Origin: Bemisia tabaci
Taxonomy: Eukaryota; Arthropoda; Insecta; Hemiptera; Aleyrodidae
Direction: 5' to 3'
Length of the DNA: 64,000 nt
NCBI RefSeq assembly: GCF_918797505.1
Contig: NC_092797.1
Coordinates: forward strand, 36,283,372-36,347,371
Every line of letters starts with the position of its first letter. The stretch's first letter is position 1. Of this stretch, positions 12,161 through 23,321 are shown one piece after another. The position numbers were made by a program, and so were the translations under genes. The notes under the pieces were generated by a model, which was not told the DNA's origin, did no database searches, and saw only the letters and a list, made by a program, of their open reading frames with translations.

Positions 12161-12377
12161 TAACAGGAAAAAGAGGTTGGGGTTGTTGGATGATATGGGC
12201 ACTTCCAATTAATTCATTGTGGTAGTACCCCAATTTAGGTCACTGACCCAAATTTTGCGGGACTACCCCACTTCAGTTTCGGTGCTACTACAATTGATCG
12301 AAAATGCCTAAATCATCCAACGAATTGGGGTAGTACCGCAATTTTAGGAGATAACCCCCAAGATTCTTTTCCGTGAT
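12161..12377. mobile_element. TA-flanked MITE, family 3, copy 1
   Basis: The element runs from ACAGGAAAAAGAGGTTGGGG to CCCCCAAGATTCTTTTCCGT with TA at both edges. Interior phrases such as GGGGTAGTACCGCAATTTT recur inverted. Copies at 46640 and 60761 share the TIR consensus CACRGAAAAAAGTGTTCGGG and TA flanks. A TA duplication is the Tc1/mariner pattern; no transposase is present. Confidence 0.75.
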
Positions 12378-13028
12378 ACAGAGGCAGATTGATTGTAAGA
12401 TTCCGTCGCCACGTGATTCGGTGTATACACTTGCCATGCGCTAGACAGCCTGAACTCAATGATCAACGCATTTGGACAGCCTCACCTCGGGCCGTCAAGT
12501 GTGCGGAATGAAGCCCGAAACACGGTAGCAATTAAAAATCCCGGGGTCGGGCCTTTGGCGGGGGTTGCTGGGCGCGGCGGCGGCGGCGGCAGGTGGCAGA
12601 GCGATCGGACGCCCGTTAAGAGGCTCATTAAAAAGACGGAGCCCCTCGTCGCCGACACGGGAGCGCGAGGTCGCGGCAGTAACATTGAAGAGCGATAAAA
12701 CGAATTTCATTACTTTTTTCCCGCTCGATTAATGGCACTAAAGATCCCGGCCCCCGCCCCCGCCCCCCCCCCCCTCCGTCGAGAATCCGGCCTCCTCGAG
12801 ACACTCAAACCTCCGTTAACGATCCTGTACGAAAGGGATCCAATTTCGGGCGCGCGACCCGGGCTCAATCAAACCCACGGACGAGTCCCGCAGAGACGCG
12901 CTCCGGTCACTGCTCCGATTTCAGGTGAGTCTCGGCTGCGGTTCCCGGTAAAAACACCACGTGACGTTGCAAAAGTCAGGGGATTTCTGCAATAGGAGCA
13001 TACCCTGCCGTAATTGCGAGGGAGCCAT
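12378..13028. other. unassigned GC/CpG-rich DNA
   Basis: CpG-rich block at about 12500-12920 with C-runs (12750-12776). Overlapping frames on both strands show no motif. No gene is supported. Confidence 0.35.
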
Positions 13029-13155
13029 AATGGAGATGTTGCATGAGTGAGGAATTTGCGATTTGACCATTGATTCGCATGTAAAAGTTTGCGAGAAACA
13101 CGATGGTGCCACTGGTTTTCTCTGATCTTAGAGTCACCAAATAAAGTGGCAGTGG
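13029..13155 (+). repeat. solo arm of the 23969-24479 foldback element
   Basis: The segment starts AATGGAGATGTTGCATGAGT and passes through CACGATGGTGCCACTGGTTT. It then joins directly to the loop sequence of the large foldback (CCAAATAAAGTGGCAG), so most of the left arm's inner half and the whole right arm are missing. It is a deletion derivative or an ancestral short form. Confidence 0.8.
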
Positions 13156-14611
13156 TATATTCTTTATGATTTCACAATACCGAAAACGTACAAATTCAGA
13201 AAATTCAACAAATGGTTTCCTCTTTGAGAAATGAATTGGCACTGGAGATTCTGAAACACCGCAAAAAGAGAAACGCCCTTTCTGCACCCAACGCCGTGAT
13301 TAAAAAAATTAAGTTTTACATGAGAAAATGGGCTCAGTACTGTGTCAGTGGAATATAGTATTAAAAAAGATTTGTTATCTGTCAAATATTGGCTTCAATC
13401 TTATGAAAGACTCTCAGAAATGTAAAGACAATTGAAAATCGACGAATTTTATTTTCAACAGATCAATTGGTCGGAAACAAAAACAATCAGCCTACTTGTA
13501 TTTCAAGTTGCCTCACTTCTTATTTTTATTCACTTATTTTTTTTATTGAAGGGAAACAAGAGAATGGCACCTTGAATTTTTCTGTGAATTTTTCTTCAGC
13601 TACAAAACATACACTGTGCAGAATTTAAGTCCAAATGTTGCTTAGTTGTGTTAAAAAAATAAAATATGGAGGACAATGAGGTAACATCTGTGTATATTCA
13701 GAAGGATTCTTCTAGTTAATGCAGGCCAATTATCGCCAACCGCGTGGATACAACTATTCGTGTTCAGTGACTGTGTGTGTTGCGGACGCAAAAACTGAAG
13801 GCGGTTTGACTTTCGTTGCACTAGCAGCTCAGCGTGCGTTTCATAGATTTACTGCAGTTTTTTCTGCATATCATTTAACGTAGACTTTTCTAAAAACTCT
13901 GTAAGTAAATGTGTTTTTGTCACTGGATCCCATCCAAATACTAAATCGAAAATTGATGCAAGCCGAGAAGATGCGCGCGAGAGTGTATTGCGCTGAATTC
14001 GTGCGATCATCGTGAAACTGAGGGGTTCGAATTAATTTCTGATTTCCTCCACAAGGGATGCTTTCCTCCTAACGTCACCCGCCGAAGATGATCGCCGACA
14101 CTGATACAATTTCCCCGATTCGAACGAATCAATTATTGCGAATCGAATTAGACAAATCGTTTAACGCGAGGAGCCCTCGGCGGCACAGACTCGGGTTCTC
14201 GGGCTAAGCGCTCGCCAAAATGGGCCGGTTGTCACATTTCGCCGAGGAAAATTCCCATTCAAGAGAAATGGACCGCTAAGCGGTATGTGATTCGAAGCGA
14301 CATGAGACTCATCGAAAGTTCATTCAAAGTAGTTTGAAATTTTAATTTAACGTAAGTTTAAAGTTATCACTTCCATGGCAGTAATAGGATTAGATATTCA
14401 GAAATTTGTTTTACGTTAAATCTAAAAATGTCCACATCTAAATTTTTATAACCTAACAAGACATTTTATAAACACGGCCAAGTATCGATTTAAAGACGTA
14501 CGCACGTAGCAAAAGAGTGTGATTCTCTGGAGAAAATTCATTTCTAACACTCCTTGTAGCAATTATTGCAGCATCTTTGCAGGTCTCACAAAAATTCAAA
14601 GCAAGAATTTC
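13156..14611. other. unassigned DNA
   Basis: No gene or repeat recognised, apart from a short CCGCTAAGCGG palindrome at 14272-14282. Confidence 0.35.
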
Positions 14612-14832
14612 GATGGGAAATGAATAATTTTCTTCAATAAAATGTATGTGTTTAAGGAGAGTTATGAATGCTTTTCTTTGAATTTTTCAGATAATTTGGA
14701 TCTGATTGCAAATTAAATTCTCTGAAAAATTATAGGAAACATATTTACAACCCTCCCTGAAAATTCGTAGCTTGACAGAGGAAATTTGGCAACGCCTGAC
14801 GTCTCATAAGGCGTTCTTCTTTATCCCGGCAG
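14612..14832 (+). mobile_element. 4-bp-TSD MITE family, copy a (left end lost)
   Basis: The right part ends GGAAATTTGGCAACGCCTGA, then TCATAAGGCGTTCTTCTTTA and CCCGGCAG, matching the right terminus of seven other copies in the window. The left terminus (CTGCCGTGCTAAGG...) is absent, so no target duplication can be read. Confidence 0.7.
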
Positions 14833-14943
14833 AGCTTGTTTTCATTACGTTGGAACAACTGATTATTCCATAATATGACGTAAATTCACAGCCTTGGACT
14901 AACTTTGACAGTGAATTGCGACAAATGGATTATTATGAGATTT

Positions 14944-15062
14944 AAACCTATGAAAAAGGATCGATAAACAGGGCGTTCGTAGCGAACACCTTAAAAATCG
15001 ATTTTTTACCATAGCTTAAAATAGGGAAATATCGATACATATCGAATCACGCCACGCCACTG
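14944..15062 (-). mobile_element. truncated copy of the CAGTGGCGTGGCGTG MITE
   Basis: The right end is CACGCCACGCCACTG. The interior palindrome GCGTTCGTAGCGAACACC and the flanking AACCTATGAAAAAGGATCG match the reverse complement of 42226-42389. The other terminus is missing. Confidence 0.8.
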
Positions 15063-15103
15063 AACTTTGACTAATTCACTTTCGACTCTATGTCTGAACT
15101 TTT

Positions 15104-15462
15104 TTGCTCAGTGTGCTTGGCCCAGACAAGACAGGAATATTTAGCCAATATTTAAACAATATTGTTTTGATATTTATGCAAACAATGGGCCAATATTGGT
15201 TGAATACTGAGCCAATGTTAAAAGTGTACAACATATTTCCTTTCGACATAAAGAATGTGCCAATACTAAATACTGTGAAAATATTTTTATGATATTTTGG
15301 GTACACATATTATTTTTAAAAATACTAAATAAAGATTCTTTGAATATTTTTTAAAAAAAAAAATTTTGATTAAAATATTATCAAAATATTGTCAGCGTTG
15401 TGTAAATATTGCGACAATACTGACAATATTTGCCCAATATTGTAAAAATATCATGTCTTATA
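15104..15462. repeat. AT-rich repeat built on CAATATTG motifs
   Basis: CAATATTG-like words recur many times (near 15153, 15190, 15387 and 15431) in otherwise AT-rich DNA. The segment continues after the insertion at 15463-15773 with GGGGGAATATTTGTAG. This looks like an older element into which the hAT-like MITE inserted. Its own ends are not defined. Confidence 0.5.
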
Positions 15463-15773
15463 TAGAGTCCCTTTATACTGAGAGTCAAGACAACACCCCT
15501 CATGGAGTCACAAACGGGAATAAAGATTACAGAAATTGAACGGTCTTTGTAATCTTTGATCGGCCCATTCTTAAATTCCTTTCTCCGTTCCTTCTCTCAT
15601 TCCGTTTGTTCTTTGCCGAACCCGTGATTCCCTGGTCCATTTCAGATTATAATCTTTGCAGTCGGTGAACATGTAATCTTTATTCCCGTTTGTGACACTG
15701 TGAAGGCCTAAAATACGGGAACCAATCAGAAATGGATTCACATTGTCTTGACTCTCAGTATAAAGGGACTCTA
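15463..15773. mobile_element. hAT-like MITE with perfect 8-bp target duplication
   Basis: The inverted termini are essentially perfect for about 30 bp and begin TAGAGTCCCTTTATACTGAG at both ends. GTCTTATA stands immediately outside on the left (15455-15462) and on the right (15774-15781). An 8-bp duplication with a TAGAG-type terminus is the hAT pattern. The interior repeats TAATCTTT and CCCGTTTGTGAC in inverted form. There is no coding capacity; movement would need an external transposase. Confidence 0.9.
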
Positions 15774-15781
15774 GTCTTATA

Positions 15782-16158
15782 TGGGGGAATATTTGTAGAA
15801 CTCGTGGACGATGTGGCAAAAGCTCACGAGTGAGGGACGCGCCGCGGTGAATTCGCGTGGATCTGCGGCTCAAAGGCGCCTCAATTGAGTCTTAATCGAC
15901 GGCTAAGAGCCATGATTACTCGGGGTGGGTGCGGTGCCCGCCCATCCACGACCAGGTGAACGGGACGTCGGGACGCGACGGAGAAGTAGAACATCGCGAC
16001 AGGGACTCTTTTGTACCCTCAGAGTCCCCCACAGAGCGAGGCTCCGTCCGACCGAGGGATTCCCACCACCACTCATTGCTCAACGTCTGGCGAGAAAATC
16101 GCGAGAATGAATCCCTTACACGCAAGTTATGCGTCCAGAGAGTAACTTTTCAATGACA
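15782..16158. other. unassigned DNA
   Basis: Moderately GC-rich sequence. Frames of 60-75 codons overlap on both strands with no recognisable product. Confidence 0.35.
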
Positions 16159-16509
16159 TGGACTACATTTTGCAATTGGGAACTGCACGGAAAATAATGA
16201 AATTGCTGATTCAACAATTTTGTGATTTAAAAAAGTGTCCAGCATGTTTCATTGTAGATCTTACAATAAAAAAAATGCTGATTTAACCACCCCCGCAGTT
16301 GAATTAGCTTCCCAATATTGTAAAATGTACATTCGAAACATGCTGGACACATTTCTTAACAATTTAATTGTTAAATCAGCAATCCATTTTTTTCAGTGTG
16401 CTATTTTTGACTAATTTACAAAAGTGCCTACCTACATAGGGAAACTAATAGGAGAGATCTTGTTTCTAAAAAGAGCCAGAAATAGAGTTCCTTTTTGCAG
16501 ACTGTAGCC
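16159..16509. mobile_element. host MITE of the 'TTTCTGGCTC' type, split by insertion
   Basis: The left terminus TGGACTACATTTTGCAATTG then GGAACT and the right terminus AGAGCCAGAAATAGAGTTCC then TTTTTGCAGACTGTAGCC are inverted partners. The left arm is interrupted at 16185 by another MITE. Joining the flanks restores the family phrase GGAACTATTTTTGACT. Confidence 0.7.
16185..16401. mobile_element. nested MITE with GTGTCCAGCATGTTTC arms
   Basis: Inverted partners: GTGTCCAGCATGTTTC at left and GAAACATGCTGGACAC at right, with ATTGCTGATTCAACAATT facing AATTGTTAAATCAGCAAT. The outer ends are GCACGGAAAA and TTTTTTTCAGTGTGC. CT flanks both sides. It interrupts the element at 16159-16509 and is therefore the younger of the two. 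Confidence 0.8.
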
Positions 16510-16815
16510 CTTGTGATCGTGCAAAATCTTTGTGGGCCTATCAAAAATAGTCGTTTTTCTGAAAAAGAAACGATACTGCATTTTCGCATTACAAAATGTC
16601 CACTCACAACTTGTATTTTCACTCGGAAACTATCAGGCATTCTATATGATAATGAAAATGTCACTACATTTTTTACGGATTGATGGCAAAACAGAAAGAT
16701 TTCAACGATTTGTAGATATAAGTCTAAAAATAAATCCTGAAAAAGATTTAATCATCAAATTGAAAAAAGAAAAAAACCGAGGGCCAACACAGCCGAAGAT
16801 AAGAGAGACGTAATA
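16510..16815. other. unassigned AT-rich DNA
   Basis: No supported gene. Frames of 62-93 codons lack any recognisable motif. Confidence 0.3.
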
Positions 16816-16997
16816 TTGGACCTCTAGATCTCAGCGACACCTGATGGGCAGAGCGGAGCATTGAGAATTTACGCCTCGCGCCATCGCGCCTTCAATTTTG
16901 CAGATGCATCACGGACATCCGTCAAGCACGAATAGTCGTATCTCTGCGCCGTTCTTAACGCGGGTACTTTTCTTTGCTCTATTTCCATGTTATGTTG
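16816..16997 (+). repeat. dispersed repeat, about 180 bp (partner at 27005)
   Basis: GAGCATTGAGAATTTACGCC, CGCCATCGCGCCTTCAAT, CATCCGTCAAGCACGAAT and GTATCTCTGCGCCGT all recur in the same order and spacing at 27005-27187. I see no terminal inverted repeats or tail. The class is unknown; a SINE is one possibility. Confidence 0.75.
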
Positions 16998-17828
16998 GTT
17001 CATTAAGGTTTTTGAGCCATTTTTCACCATAGACGATTCAGTCTCTTTCTCCGACTGAAGTTTGCGATGGAGTCATTACGTGAATAAAACCGCGACATCA
17101 TAAATTGGCATCCATACTTTCAAAAAGGAGGATTTGCGAGGGCCATTAGTAACTGCGGAGAAGATGCTGTGGAGTGAACGGATGACAGGAATATAGATTT
17201 ATGCAAAACACTCCCTCACAAAGCAATGATTGGCGAAAGAAAAGATGAATTTTACCGCAAAATGCTTCGAGTGAAGAATAAATTATCCTTTTCTTCGAGG
17301 GTTTCTCGCTGAGATTCGAGGTGGACTGAGTCACGGAAGAGTTGCAACATCTCGGCCGATTGGTTTATTGCAACCTTAAGTCAGAGCAAAAATATTATTT
17401 ATTATATTTTTTTCTTTCAAAAAAAATTGAAAATGGGTTTACAATCACGGTGACCGAATTGTCACAGTTAAAAATTCACCCCTAGCCTCACGATCTGCGA
17501 AAAAAATCTGCAGATTTAGGAGTTTCCCGCTTCAATAAGCAGGGATACTATGAGAAAGACTCACAGTTTCAGGTTGATTCGTCCAATTTCACTGGGCGTC
17601 CCTTCGTCTCCTTCCGGAGGAACCCAATCAAGCATCTTCTGACCCATCTGACCCATTATCCTCCCCAAAAATACCGTATATACGGTAATGTACGCAATGT
17701 ACGGTGGGTATGGTAGTGTATGGTTTTTTCCTCTTTAAGGAGATGAGAGTTTCCGGCTTGGAAAACGCACTTGAGCTTTTTCTTTTTCTACCTAAGATGA
17801 TACGGTGTTTACGTACTGAAAATTGGCC
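16998..17828. other. unassigned DNA
   Basis: Contains a short cluster of TACGGT words at about 17672-17725 (ACCGTATATACGGT palindrome). No gene is supported. Confidence 0.35.
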
Positions 17829-17833
17829 CGGCG

Positions 17834-18065
17834 CACAGTGGATCGAATCAATTAGAGAGGTCGGACATAAAATTTTTGACTAAAACTGCACATTTTCACG
17901 TTTATTTCGTCACAATATAAATTTCAAAGGATGCTCATAGAGGGAAATTTCATGAGAAAACCAATGGAACCACTTCTTAACCTCAAAGTTTTGTATAAAC
18001 GGAGTTACAAGCGTTTTAAGTTTCCGAATTTTGTCCGACCTCCCCTATTGACTCGATCCACCGTG
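17834..18065. mobile_element. Transib-like MITE, copy 1
   Basis: The termini are CACAGTGGATCGAATCAATT at left and, reverse-complemented, CACGGTGGATCGAGTCAATA at right. CGGCG lies directly outside both ends (17829-17833 and 18066-18070). Transib elements, relatives of the RAG recombinase, have CAC-starting termini that resemble the RSS heptamer CACAGTG and make 5-bp GC-rich duplications of the CGNCG type. All three marks match. No transposase frame is present. A second copy in inverted orientation lies at 61471-61703. Confidence 0.85.
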
Positions 18066-18155
18066 CGGCGATAAGTTGCAGCTTAGCTGAGCCCGGGAGG
18101 AGAGAAGATCCCGAAAAGTGAGTCAAAGCCAGTTTGATAGAGACCGAGGGCTATC

Positions 18156-18408
18156 CTGCTGTGCTAGAGATGAACGCCGTATGAACATTCGAGAGTTGCC
18201 AAATTTCCTTCGATAAAATGTTCATTTTCTAGGAAAGTTTTGAATATTTTTCCTTGATATTTTCAGGGACTTCAGGTGAAATTGCTAACAAGATTATCTG
18301 AAAAATTGGAAGGAAAATATTCATAAGTTTACCAGGAACTTTGTGTTTTATCAAAGGAAATTTGGCAACATCTAAAAGTTCATACGGCGTTTTGCCTTAG
18401 CACGGCAG
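18156..18408 (+). mobile_element. 4-bp-TSD MITE family, copy b
   Basis: The left end is CTGCTGTGCTAGAGATGAAC then GCCGTATGAACATTCGAG. The right end is the inverted form ending GCCTTAGCACGGCAG. TATC stands directly outside both ends, a 4-bp target duplication. The termini extend inward to TTGCCAAATTTCC/GGAAATTTGGCAA. Confidence 0.9.
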
Positions 18409-18887
18409 TATCGGTGCTCCATCTCATCGCTGCTGAGGCTCATCAGTCGATGACGCGCGAGAGCACCGAGGATTCATTTAAGAGGGAATCCAGAGTGGCC
18501 CGGGTCTCAATTTTCTCTCGCAGGCTGTTTATTTAGGGCAACGACCATTTTTGGATCCAACGACGCCCTAAAAGTATTTCGTTTCGTCAATTTTTTCCCT
18601 TCCGAAGCGTGAGAGGGATTTAGAAACCCGTATTTCTGCCCTGTCACCTAAATTCCACGCAGGGTGCGTATTTTTTCCCCCCCCGCCGGGGTGGGTGGAA
18701 GTGGATGATGGTGCGGATGTTTGTCCGTTCGAGTCCCAGTTTCAATTGCTTTCATTTCAATCAGGAGGCAACTCTATTAATTGGATAACTTCGGGGATTT
18801 TCTTCAATTTTTAGAGGGCGTTATTTGACTTAAACCTTAATCCACTCAATTTTGAAATCGCGAAAATCGGACTGCTCAACTTTTAAA
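18409..18887. other. unassigned DNA
   Basis: No gene or repeat that I can support. Confidence 0.35.
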
Positions 18888-19051
18888 AAAATTGAATTTC
18901 GCTCAAATTGAGACAAAAATGACAAGAAATTTAGAAAAATTCCGGATCTTCTTGCGGACTTTCCGCACTTTTTCAGTGCTTCCGGACCGCCCTTAAAAAA
19001 ATCGATACTGTTACCGGACTTTCCGGAAATTCCGGACTTGTAGACACCCTG
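18888..19051 (+). mobile_element. right-end fragment of the CAGGGTGTCTAC element
   Basis: The sequence from TTGAATTTCGCTCAAATTGA to GGACTTGTAGACACCCTG matches the right 160 bp of the complete element at 56448-56727. The left part, including its CAGGGTGTCTAC terminus, is absent. Confidence 0.8.
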
Positions 19052-19670
19052 TTAATGATTAGTTTTTATTCGTATGCGAATACCGGAAGTCAAGAAACCA
19101 ATGGTCCGTTTCACTCAAAAGTCTGAATGAGAAGATCGTAGCTTCGAATGAGACATACTGCGCATTGGAACGCCTTCAGCAGGAAGGAACCAAGCCACAT
19201 CAGCTGCTGCAAAAGTTCATCATCGCAGACATGCAGAAATTCCGGGAAAATTTGCGCCCGAACGGCAACGCTGGGAGCAAAAAATTATACCGAGCGGAGC
19301 GAGTGAGCTATTCCAAATAAAGCGGGAGGTGCGAGCGAGGGGGTGGGCTGAGACCCTGAGACAAAACTTGGCACTCTTCAAAATAAATTCCTGAATAAAG
19401 GTAAATAGTGTATATAAATAACCCGAAGACTGCGCACTTGATCAATTGAATCGGAGCCTGTTTAAAACGGGCCTCGGCTCCGGGACGATGGCGATGCGAG
19501 AATTCATTCCCCTCGAGACTGATATCCTCATTTTTTAAACCTGACGAGGCCTCCATCTCATTGCGCCCCACTTGCCGGTTCCTCTCGCTTTTTTTAGCAA
19601 TTCAAGCGACAAAATCGATCGAACTCTGAACAAATCGTCGTTTCCCCCACGAAAGAACATAACTACATTT
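19052..19670. other. unassigned DNA
   Basis: AGGAAGGAACCAAGCCACAT at about 19191 resembles the terminus of the MITE at 19671, so a solo end may be present. Otherwise no gene is seen. Confidence 0.35.
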
Positions 19671-19815
19671 GGACCGAGTTTATCAGGAAGGAACCGACCC
19701 ACATTTTCGAAAAAATTGAGTTAATAATGTGTTTGAGGCTCACTGGCCGTAAATTTCCTCCCGCCAAAATCTGAAAGTCTAAAAGCAATTTTTTGGGGGG
19801 AAAAGAAGGTTTTAA

Positions 19816-19852
<37 letters not shown>

Positions 19853-19940
19853 TTGAACCTTATGTAGGAATAAAAATTCAAACCTCTTTTTCTCAATTTC
19901 AACTTATTGTGAGTTGGTTCCTTTATAATGAACTCGGTCC
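19671..19940. mobile_element. MITE with GGACCGAGTT termini and internal T-run
   Basis: Left GGACCGAGTTTATCAGGAAG then GAACCGACCCACA, right TGAGTTGGTTCCTTTATAAT then GAACTCGGTCC: imperfect inverted repeats of about 35 bp. The interior holds a 32-base T homopolymer (19818-19849). No clear target duplication. Confidence 0.75.
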
Positions 19941-20079
19941 GTTTCAGCATTGACAGATTTTACCGCGCTCATTGCATTTTTACCTATAGAAAATTTTGAG
20001 AATTTCTGACTGAAAATTGTCTGTTTTTTCTTCTGATTTCATGCAATAATTAGACAAATTTTGCAGACAAATTTAGACA

Positions 20080-20186
20080 AAAATTATACAGGTTTATTCT
20101 CGTAAAAATATTGATTGTTTCAGTAAATTTTGTAACCGCCAACCGTGGAATGGAGTTACGTTCCTTCGTGCAGGAAACGATGAAAT
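20080..20186. mobile_element. fragment of the CACGAAGGAACGTAAC MITE family
   Basis: GTTACGTTCCTTCGTGCAGG then AAACGATGAAAT matches, inverted, the terminus of the element at 48770-49030. Its end coincides with the insertion point of the next element, which duplicated AAAT. The opposite terminus is not identified. Confidence 0.55.
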
Positions 20187-20442
20187 CTGCCGTTCCAAGA
20201 AGAAACGTCAAACAAACATTCGAGATTTACCAAAGTTCCTCCGATTAAATGTTTATTTTTGAGGAAAATTGTGAATAATTTCTTTTGAAATTTTCAGCTT
20301 ATTTAGATCTAAATGCGGATAAAATTTCTCTGAAAAAATTTGAAGACACAAAATTCACAGATTTCCTTGAAAATTCATATTTTCTGAGAGGTAATTTGGC
20401 AACGTCTGAAAGATCATACGAAGTTCTTCCCTAACATGGTAG
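20187..20442 (+). mobile_element. 4-bp-TSD MITE family, copy h
   Basis: The left end CTGCCGTTCCAAGAAGAAAC and the right end CTTCCCTAACATGGTAG are diverged but alignable to the family. AAAT stands immediately outside both ends (20183-20186 and 20443-20446). The conserved inner words ATTCGAG and TTTGGCAACGTCTGAAAG are present. Confidence 0.85.
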
Positions 20443-22258
20443 AAATCGACTCCGGCAGTTGCGGAAAATAACACTCCGTAACAATTTTAAATTCCCACTA
20501 ACATTATTCCGGATTATGTCGCAACTTTGCGTTATTTTTCGGAGCAAAAATAAATGAAACCACTAGCAATTTATATTTTAGAGCTTTGATATTTTTTGTC
20601 CTACCTCGACAAAAATAGCTCTCCTGAAAATTTTATTCCTGAGAACCTAGTCCCTTCCCCCGCAAACGGTCTCTTTCACAAGAATTTTTTCACTTAACAC
20701 TGGCCGTTCACTGCTTGTTCCGGTGAGTTGTTTTTCATGTCCGACGAAATGGCCGTAATTTGCGACGAGAAGAGGGGGAGGTATACAAAGGGGATGTAAA
20801 ATTGGAGTAAGCGAGGGAAAATAGGCGGGGTGTAATGGGGTAGGCACCGGCCCAGTAGGTTGCGACCTAAACGTTCCAATTTCGATAGGCGTTCTGTAGA
20901 CAACGGGGTAGAGGAAGCAGTGCTATATTAAAATTGGGCTCAGGCTACCGTATCAATGAGGATGGTATAAGTAATGACCGAATTTTATAACATTGATGTA
21001 TTTTCTCCAGAAAATACACTAAAAATAGAGGTTTTTCAAAATTCCACCAATAAATGATCTGAATGATTCTACTGAAACATCGGCAATATATTTTTGGTTT
21101 GCTTACTGCTGCCTTGTGCGAATTGGTGCTCTTTCCTACCTACATCTAACCTTAAAATTTGTATTTTTATTTGTTGAGAGATCAACCATGCAAGCAGGCA
21201 AGAGCTTGGCTATATGGCTGTTTTAAAAGGCTGTGTTAAGATAAATAAGTCTTTTTTTACAACCAAATTCAAATTTGTCGATTCTTAAAGACTTGAAGGA
21301 TTAATAAGCCATGTGTCTCTGGAAAGTTGTTGACAATTTTACGAAAAAAAGAAGGCTCTTTCAGTAACTCAGTAATATTTTCCACTAATTTAGTACTATA
21401 GATCCATTCTCTTAAAACTTCACATTTACTGTTACTTTCGGTAATGCGGCAGCAGATGTGATGGAGTGTATCCCTAGCCGGTATCATGCATGTGCATATT
21501 CCATACACTTATGTATTTAAAATAATGTTTAGTTAGAACTTATCACAGAAAGACTATTTACATATCTGACAGTTGTGTTTCCTCCATCACTACGGACTAT
21601 TGTGTGTTCCGACTATGATTACACGTTTCAGCATGCGCAATAAACATGTGAAAGTCCATCAGTTTCTTACCTGTAACAAGCAAGAACGAAATCACATGAG
21701 TGAAGAGTATAAAAACAAAATTACATCAATATTCGATACATGATTTTTTGGACGAGTATTGAATTGTGATAAGAAATTTGCAACTTCACAATTGAACGGG
21801 ATATTTGAAGAAGAGCGTACTCGCCAAAGTAGAAATTTTTAAGCTTGAGTTTCGTTGAAAAAAGCAGTCCATTTGCATTAGGACCTTTTAACCTGCGTTA
21901 ATTATGAATTCTTACATTTTCTTCATGAGTTGATTTGTAAACTTCACAATGTAAGAATCATTTTCTGCATACAAAATTGAGAGGAAAACACGTAGGTAAC
22001 GGGAAACATTAATTTGTAACTTGTCTGGGATCCCATTACCGTAAACCCGGCCACCATACGAGTCATTTGACTAAATTCAAATTAAATTACCATTTCAACC
22101 AATTACCAATTACAAACCCAATTACCCTGCTGAATGGGTAGGTACATAGGCTCTTTTACAAAACGGTTTAAGTAAACATTGAAGGTACAAAGAGTTGATT
22201 TCATCCTGATGTTACACAGTGAACTTTGTTCGTGATAGCGTGCGATAGAAATACTATG
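20443..22258. other. unassigned AT-rich DNA
   Basis: About 1.8 kb with no supported gene or repeat. Frames up to 79 codons show no recognisable motif. This is one of the longer apparently single-copy stretches in the window. Confidence 0.4.
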
Positions 22259-22951
22259 CTACCGTGCTAAGGAAAAACGCCGTATGAACATTCGAGAGTT
22301 GCCAAATTTCCTCCGATAAAATGTTTATTTTTGAGAGAAGTAATGAATATTTTCTCTTAAAATTTCTAGAGTACCTTTATAGACAGAGTATGGCCATTCG
22401 TATCTTTTTACTACAGGAAAACTGTTCCGCTTTTTGATTGGTCAACGAGTTGTTAGGCTTCATGATGCTCTTAGGGCCGTATATAAACAAACAAGATGGC
22501 GACTCACCGTAACATCGATAAGAAGCTAAATTTGACAAAAATTTCAATTATACGGCAGTAACAATTTAAACTAGCATATCTACGAATAACACACGAAAAA
22601 AACACGAAAACATTGTTAAATCGCCTTTCACCTTTATCACAGGAGGATGTAAGATGTGCATAACCTCAAACTTGCTTGCTGATAACAGTCATCTTGTTTG
22701 TTTATTTACGGCCCTAAGAGCATCGTGTCAGCCTATTCGCTCGCGACCAATGAAAAACCGGAACAGAAATGGCCATACTCTTTCTATAAAGGTACTCTAA
22801 AAATTTCCAGGAACTCTAGGTGAAATTGCGAGCAGAATCAGCTGACAAATTGGAAGCAAAACATTCACAAGTTTATCAAGAAATTCGCGTTTATTATAGG
22901 AAATTTGGCAACGCCTGAAGGCTCATACGGCGTTCTTTCTTAGCACGACCG
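22259..22951 (+). mobile_element. 4-bp-TSD MITE family, copy c, split by a hAT-like insertion
   Basis: The left end is CTACCGTGCTAAGGAAAAAC then GCCGTATGAACATTCGAG. The right end finishes GCGTTCTTTCTTAGCACGAC then CG. TATG flanks both sides (22255-22258 and 22952-22955). The element is interrupted at 22367-22799. Without the insertion and one copy of its duplication it is about 252 bp, the same as intact copies. Confidence 0.9.
22367..22799. mobile_element. hAT-like MITE inserted in copy c
   Basis: Termini TAGAGTACCTTTATAGACAG at left and the inverted match ending TTTCTATAAAGGTACTCTA at right. AAAATTTC is duplicated on both sides (22359-22366 and 22800-22807), an 8-bp hAT-type duplication. 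A second inner inverted pair (GATGCTCTTAGGGCCGTATA and TTTACGGCCCTAAGAGCATC) makes it strongly foldback. It is non-coding, with termini related to 44451-44835. Confidence 0.92.
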
Positions 22952-23321
22952 TATGTGAGACAGGCCGAAAGCAACGCGCAACGAGACGCGACGACCAATA
23001 CCACGCATTCAAAGATCAGTCTCAACTTCTAAAACGGATTAAAGACTGCTCGAGCCTCGCATGCTACTTTGAAATGGGGCTTCTTACCCCCGCCCCCTTC
23101 TCGCTACCCGCCGTGCTCTTCCCTTTATCAATCCCCCGGAGAATTATCCCGCCTCCCGCCTCCAAGGCGCAGTTTTCCTGGAGCCCCAGGCCGGATTTCA
23201 GGGAACTAACTCTTGGGTGTTTAATCACGTTTCAATTATCGACTTAGCTCGCACCGGATTCAAATATTCTTCTACCTCCGTCTACTCCATTGAGTGCGAC
23301 CTAATCACGCTATGATGAGCA
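22952..23321. other. unassigned DNA
   Basis: GC-rich around 23080-23180. No supported gene. Confidence 0.35.

Noticed and set aside
14001..14040. tRNA B-box (GGGGTTCGAATTA)
   Set aside because: No A-box at suitable distance and no cloverleaf arms; likely chance.
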